Positions 61,915-64,000 of a DNA stretch of 64,000 nt are shown here, one piece after another; positions within the stretch are counted from its first letter, which is position 1; every line of letters begins with the position of its first letter. Position numbers and translations under genes: made by a program. The stretch is from Panulirus ornatus (taxonomy: Eukaryota; Arthropoda; Malacostraca; Decapoda; Palinuridae): positions 20,467,413 through 20,531,412 of the forward strand of contig NC_092257.1 in assembly GCF_036320965.1 (NCBI RefSeq), in the 5' to 3' direction. A model generated the notes under the pieces. It was not told where the DNA came from. It did no database searches and worked only from the letters and a program-made list of their open reading frames with translations.

Positions 61915-62130
61915 TTACCGGTCTCTGCCTGCCTGAGGTTATACCTGGTGTGAAAGACTTCTTTGGCAAAGCTGTATCTTTGCCAGTTGATAAAACAGGC
62001 TAAGTCTAGTCAAAGAACTTTTTGCTTTTAAAGAAATCCATCCTATCCCAGCTACTTAGTGCAGCACAGCCTTAAGATTGCAAAAGCCTCAGCCAAAGGT
62101 TTACCGAGAAATGGGTCCTGGGCGTTACAT
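61915..62130 (+). repeat. Dispersed repeat family C, best copy
   Basis: GGTGTTACCGGTCTCTGCCT, GGCAAAGCTGTATC, TAGTCAAAGAACTTTTTGCT, CCCAGCTACTTAGTGCAGCA, AAGATTGCAAAAGCCTCAGC, GGGTCCTGGGCG. Head and tail are both present, so this copy defines the family order. Confidence 0.7.
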
Positions 62131-62328
62131 CATACTGTAACATGACATTCATATTACTCAGGGTGGGCCAATTATTTCACTTGTTTGCAGACATTACTTG
62201 AACAATTTTTGTGTGTCTATGTATGTAATGAAAATGAATAAATCCTCAAAGCTATCAATCCCTGTTTCATGATCACTCTCCAATAAGTTTAGTAATGAGG
62301 ATGGGATAAGATCAGTAATAATTCACAT
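62131..62328. other. Spacer
   Basis: No feature seen. Confidence 0.4.
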
Positions 62329-62340
62329 AAAAATACCACA
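62329..62340. repeat. Target-site duplication, left copy
   Basis: AAAAATACCACA, repeated at 63894-63905 on the other side of LINE copy 5. Confidence 0.85.
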
Positions 62341-63893
62341 GTATGTATCTGGAGATGGCATATGAATGAGTTGATAGAGATGCTCTGTGGAAGGTATTAA
62401 GGATATATGGTGTGGGAGGAAAGTTGTTAGAAACAGTGAAAAGTTTTTATCGAGGATGTAAGGCATGTGTACGTGTAGAAAGAGAGGAAAGTTATTGGTT
62501 TTCAGTGAATGTACGTTTGCGGCAGCGGTGTGTGATGTCTCCATTTGGTTGTTTAATTTGTTTATGGATGGGGTTGTTAGGGAGGTGAATGCAAGAGTTT
62601 TGGAAAGAGGGGCAGGTATGCAGTCTGTTGTGGATGAGAGAGCTTGGGAAGTGAGTCAGTTGTTGTTCGCTGATGATACAGCGCTGGTGGCTCATTCATG
62701 TGAGAAACTGCTGAAGCTGGTGACTGTGTTTGGTAAAGTGTGTGAAAGAAGAAAGTTGAGAATAAATGTGAATAAGAGTAAGGTTATTAGGAACAGTAGG
62801 GTTGAGGGTCAAGTCAAATGGGAGGTAAGTTTGAATGGAGAAAAACTGGAGGAAGTGAAGTGTTTTAGATATCTGGGAGTGGATTTGGCAGCGGATGGAA
62901 CCATGAAAGCGGAAGTGAATCATAGGGTGGGGGAGGGGGCGAAAATTCTGGGAGCCTTGAAGAATGTGTGGAAGTCGAGAACATTATCCCGGAAAGCAAA
63001 AATGGGTATGTTTGAAGGAATAGTGGTTCCAACAATGTTGTATGGTTGCGAGGCGTGGGCTATGGATGGAGTTGTGCGCAGGAGGGTGGATGTGCTGGAA
63101 ATGAGATGTTTGAGGACAATATGTGGTGTGAGGTGGTTTGATCGAGTAAGTAATGTAAGGGTAAGAAAGATGCGTGGTAATAAAAAGAGTGTGGTTGAGA
63201 GAGCAGAAGAGGGTGTTTTGAAATGGTTTGGTCACATGGAGAGAATGAGTGGGGAAAGAATGACCAAGAGGATATATGTGTCAGAGGTGGAGGGAACGAG
63301 GAGGAGTGGAAGACCAAAGTGGAGGTGGAAAGATGGAGTGAAAAAAATTTTGAGTGATCAGGGCCTGAACATGCAGGAGGGTGAAAGGCGTGCAAGGAAT
63401 AGAGTGAATTGGTACGATGTGGTATACCGGGGTCGACGTGCTGTCAATGGATTGAACCAGGGCATGTGAAGCGTCTGGGGTAAACCATGGAAAGTTCTGT
63501 GGGGCCTGGATGTGGAAAGGGAGCTGTGGTGTCGGTGCACTATTACACGACAGCTAAAGTCTGAGTGTGAACAAATGGGGCCTTTGTTGTCGTTTTCCTA
63601 GCGCTACCTCGCACGCATGAGGGGGGAGGGGGTTGTTATTGCATGTGTGGTGAGGTGGCGATGGGAATGAATAAAGGCAGACAGTATGAATTATGTATAT
63701 GTGTATATATGTATATGTCTGTGTGTGTATATATATGTATAAACTGAGATGTATAGGTATGTATATTTGCGTGTGTGGACGTGTATGTATATACACGTGT
63801 ATGTGGGTTGGTTGGGCCATTCTTTCGTCTGTTTCCTTGCGCTACCTCGCTAGCGCGGGAGACAGCGACAAAGTATAATAAAAAAAAAAATAA
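62341..63893 (+). mobile_element. RTE-like LINE copy 5, 5'-truncated, long 3' UTR
   Basis: Begins at RT motif A (ATCTGGAGATGGCATATGAA) and runs to an A-rich tail at 63877-63893. Bounded by the 12-bp direct repeat AAAAATACCACA. Long 3' UTR (63470-63880) of the type seen in copy 1, with the hairpin at 63838-63872. More diverged than copies 2-4, with a frameshift in motif B. Confidence 0.93.
62465..63469 (+). pseudogene. LINE RT with a frameshift in motif B (334-codon frame)
   Basis: Codons 1-26 are out of frame. The true frame enters at IWLFNLFMDG (27-36), where CCATTTGGTTG replaces CCATGGTTG and shifts the frame within motif B. After that the RT is readable: FADD (68-71), INVNKSKVIRNSR, FRYLGVDLAADG, CGVRWFDRVSNVRV, GRPKWRWKDGVKKIL. 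Motif A lies upstream in another frame with a stop (AYE*). Dead copy of the same family as 5970-7082. Confidence 0.88.
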
Positions 63894-63905
63894 AAAAATA
63901 CCACA
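63894..63905. repeat. Target-site duplication, right copy
   Basis: AAAAATACCACA directly after the A-rich LINE tail. Confidence 0.85.
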
Positions 63906-64000
63906 TGTCATAATGCATTTATACACACATCTCCAGAAGCAATGGAGACATGTGGTAAGATATTTCTGTGAAGCCTCTGTAGAAGCTTGGGTTTGTAATA
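63906..64000. other. Flank of LINE copy 5
   Basis: No feature seen to the window end. Confidence 0.5.

Noticed and set aside
61196..62300. Possible host exons in the AT-rich stretch
   Set aside because: Only short frames, no splice pattern or motif that could be defended.

Overview
The window is eukaryotic and almost certainly animal. I see no operons, ribosome binding sites or dense coding, but I see long (TA)n, (GA)n, (CA)n and (AAT)n microsatellites, non-LTR and LTR retrotransposon pieces, tRNA-derived SINEs and many minisatellites. Together these look like a large, repeat-rich decapod crustacean genome (spiny lobster, crayfish or shrimp type). That is inference from repeat style; the species cannot be fixed from the sequence. 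I found no host gene that I can defend. Every long open frame is either a retrotransposon reverse transcriptase (RT) or an open frame produced by tandem repeats.

Layout. 1-1.5 kb: eroded CR1/jockey-like LINE. 1.95-4.55 kb: Ty3/Gypsy pol remnant (protease, RNase H, integrase) that has lost most of its RT. 4.55-7.1 kb: a same-strand chain of SINE, truncated LINE and fresh LINE, separated by (TA)n. 7.1-9.06 kb: no recognisable gene. 9.06-10.83 kb: old RTE-like LINE. 11-24 kb: scattered SINEs, LINE ends, microsatellites and anonymous sequence. 24.2-24.4 kb: an 88-bp hairpin made from a tRNA-like SINE. 24.6-29.2 kb: a degenerate 31-36-bp satellite interrupted by a CR1-like LINE and two minisatellites. 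29-37.9 kb: microsatellites, a decayed LINE, and a foldback element at 35.4 kb. 37.9-47.3 kb: a block of unrelated tandem arrays, led by a 3.2-kb array of a 24-bp unit carrying CACGTG. 48-54.2 kb: two young RTE-like LINE copies, one with a 5' inversion of the twin-priming type. 54.2-57.6 kb: foldback element, a CA-TA-TG palindrome and two eroded CR1-like LINEs. 57.6-62.3 kb: mostly anonymous sequence plus a SINE. 62.3-63.9 kb: another RTE-like LINE with a visible 12-bp target-site duplication.

How the parts fit. One RTE-like LINE family dominates, with five copies still holding readable RT sequence and several old ones. Two copies differ at only 6 of about 370 residues by eye, so the family was active recently. 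A SINE here called SINE A ends in nearly the same 3' tail (GCTACCTNGCTAACGCGGGA-like) as a LINE subfamily. This suggests, but does not prove, that the LINE machinery moved SINE A. Elements tend to sit head-to-tail between (TA)n tracts, as though each new insertion used or created the TA tail of an older one. Strands given for repeats follow the element's own 5'-3' direction where it could be judged.
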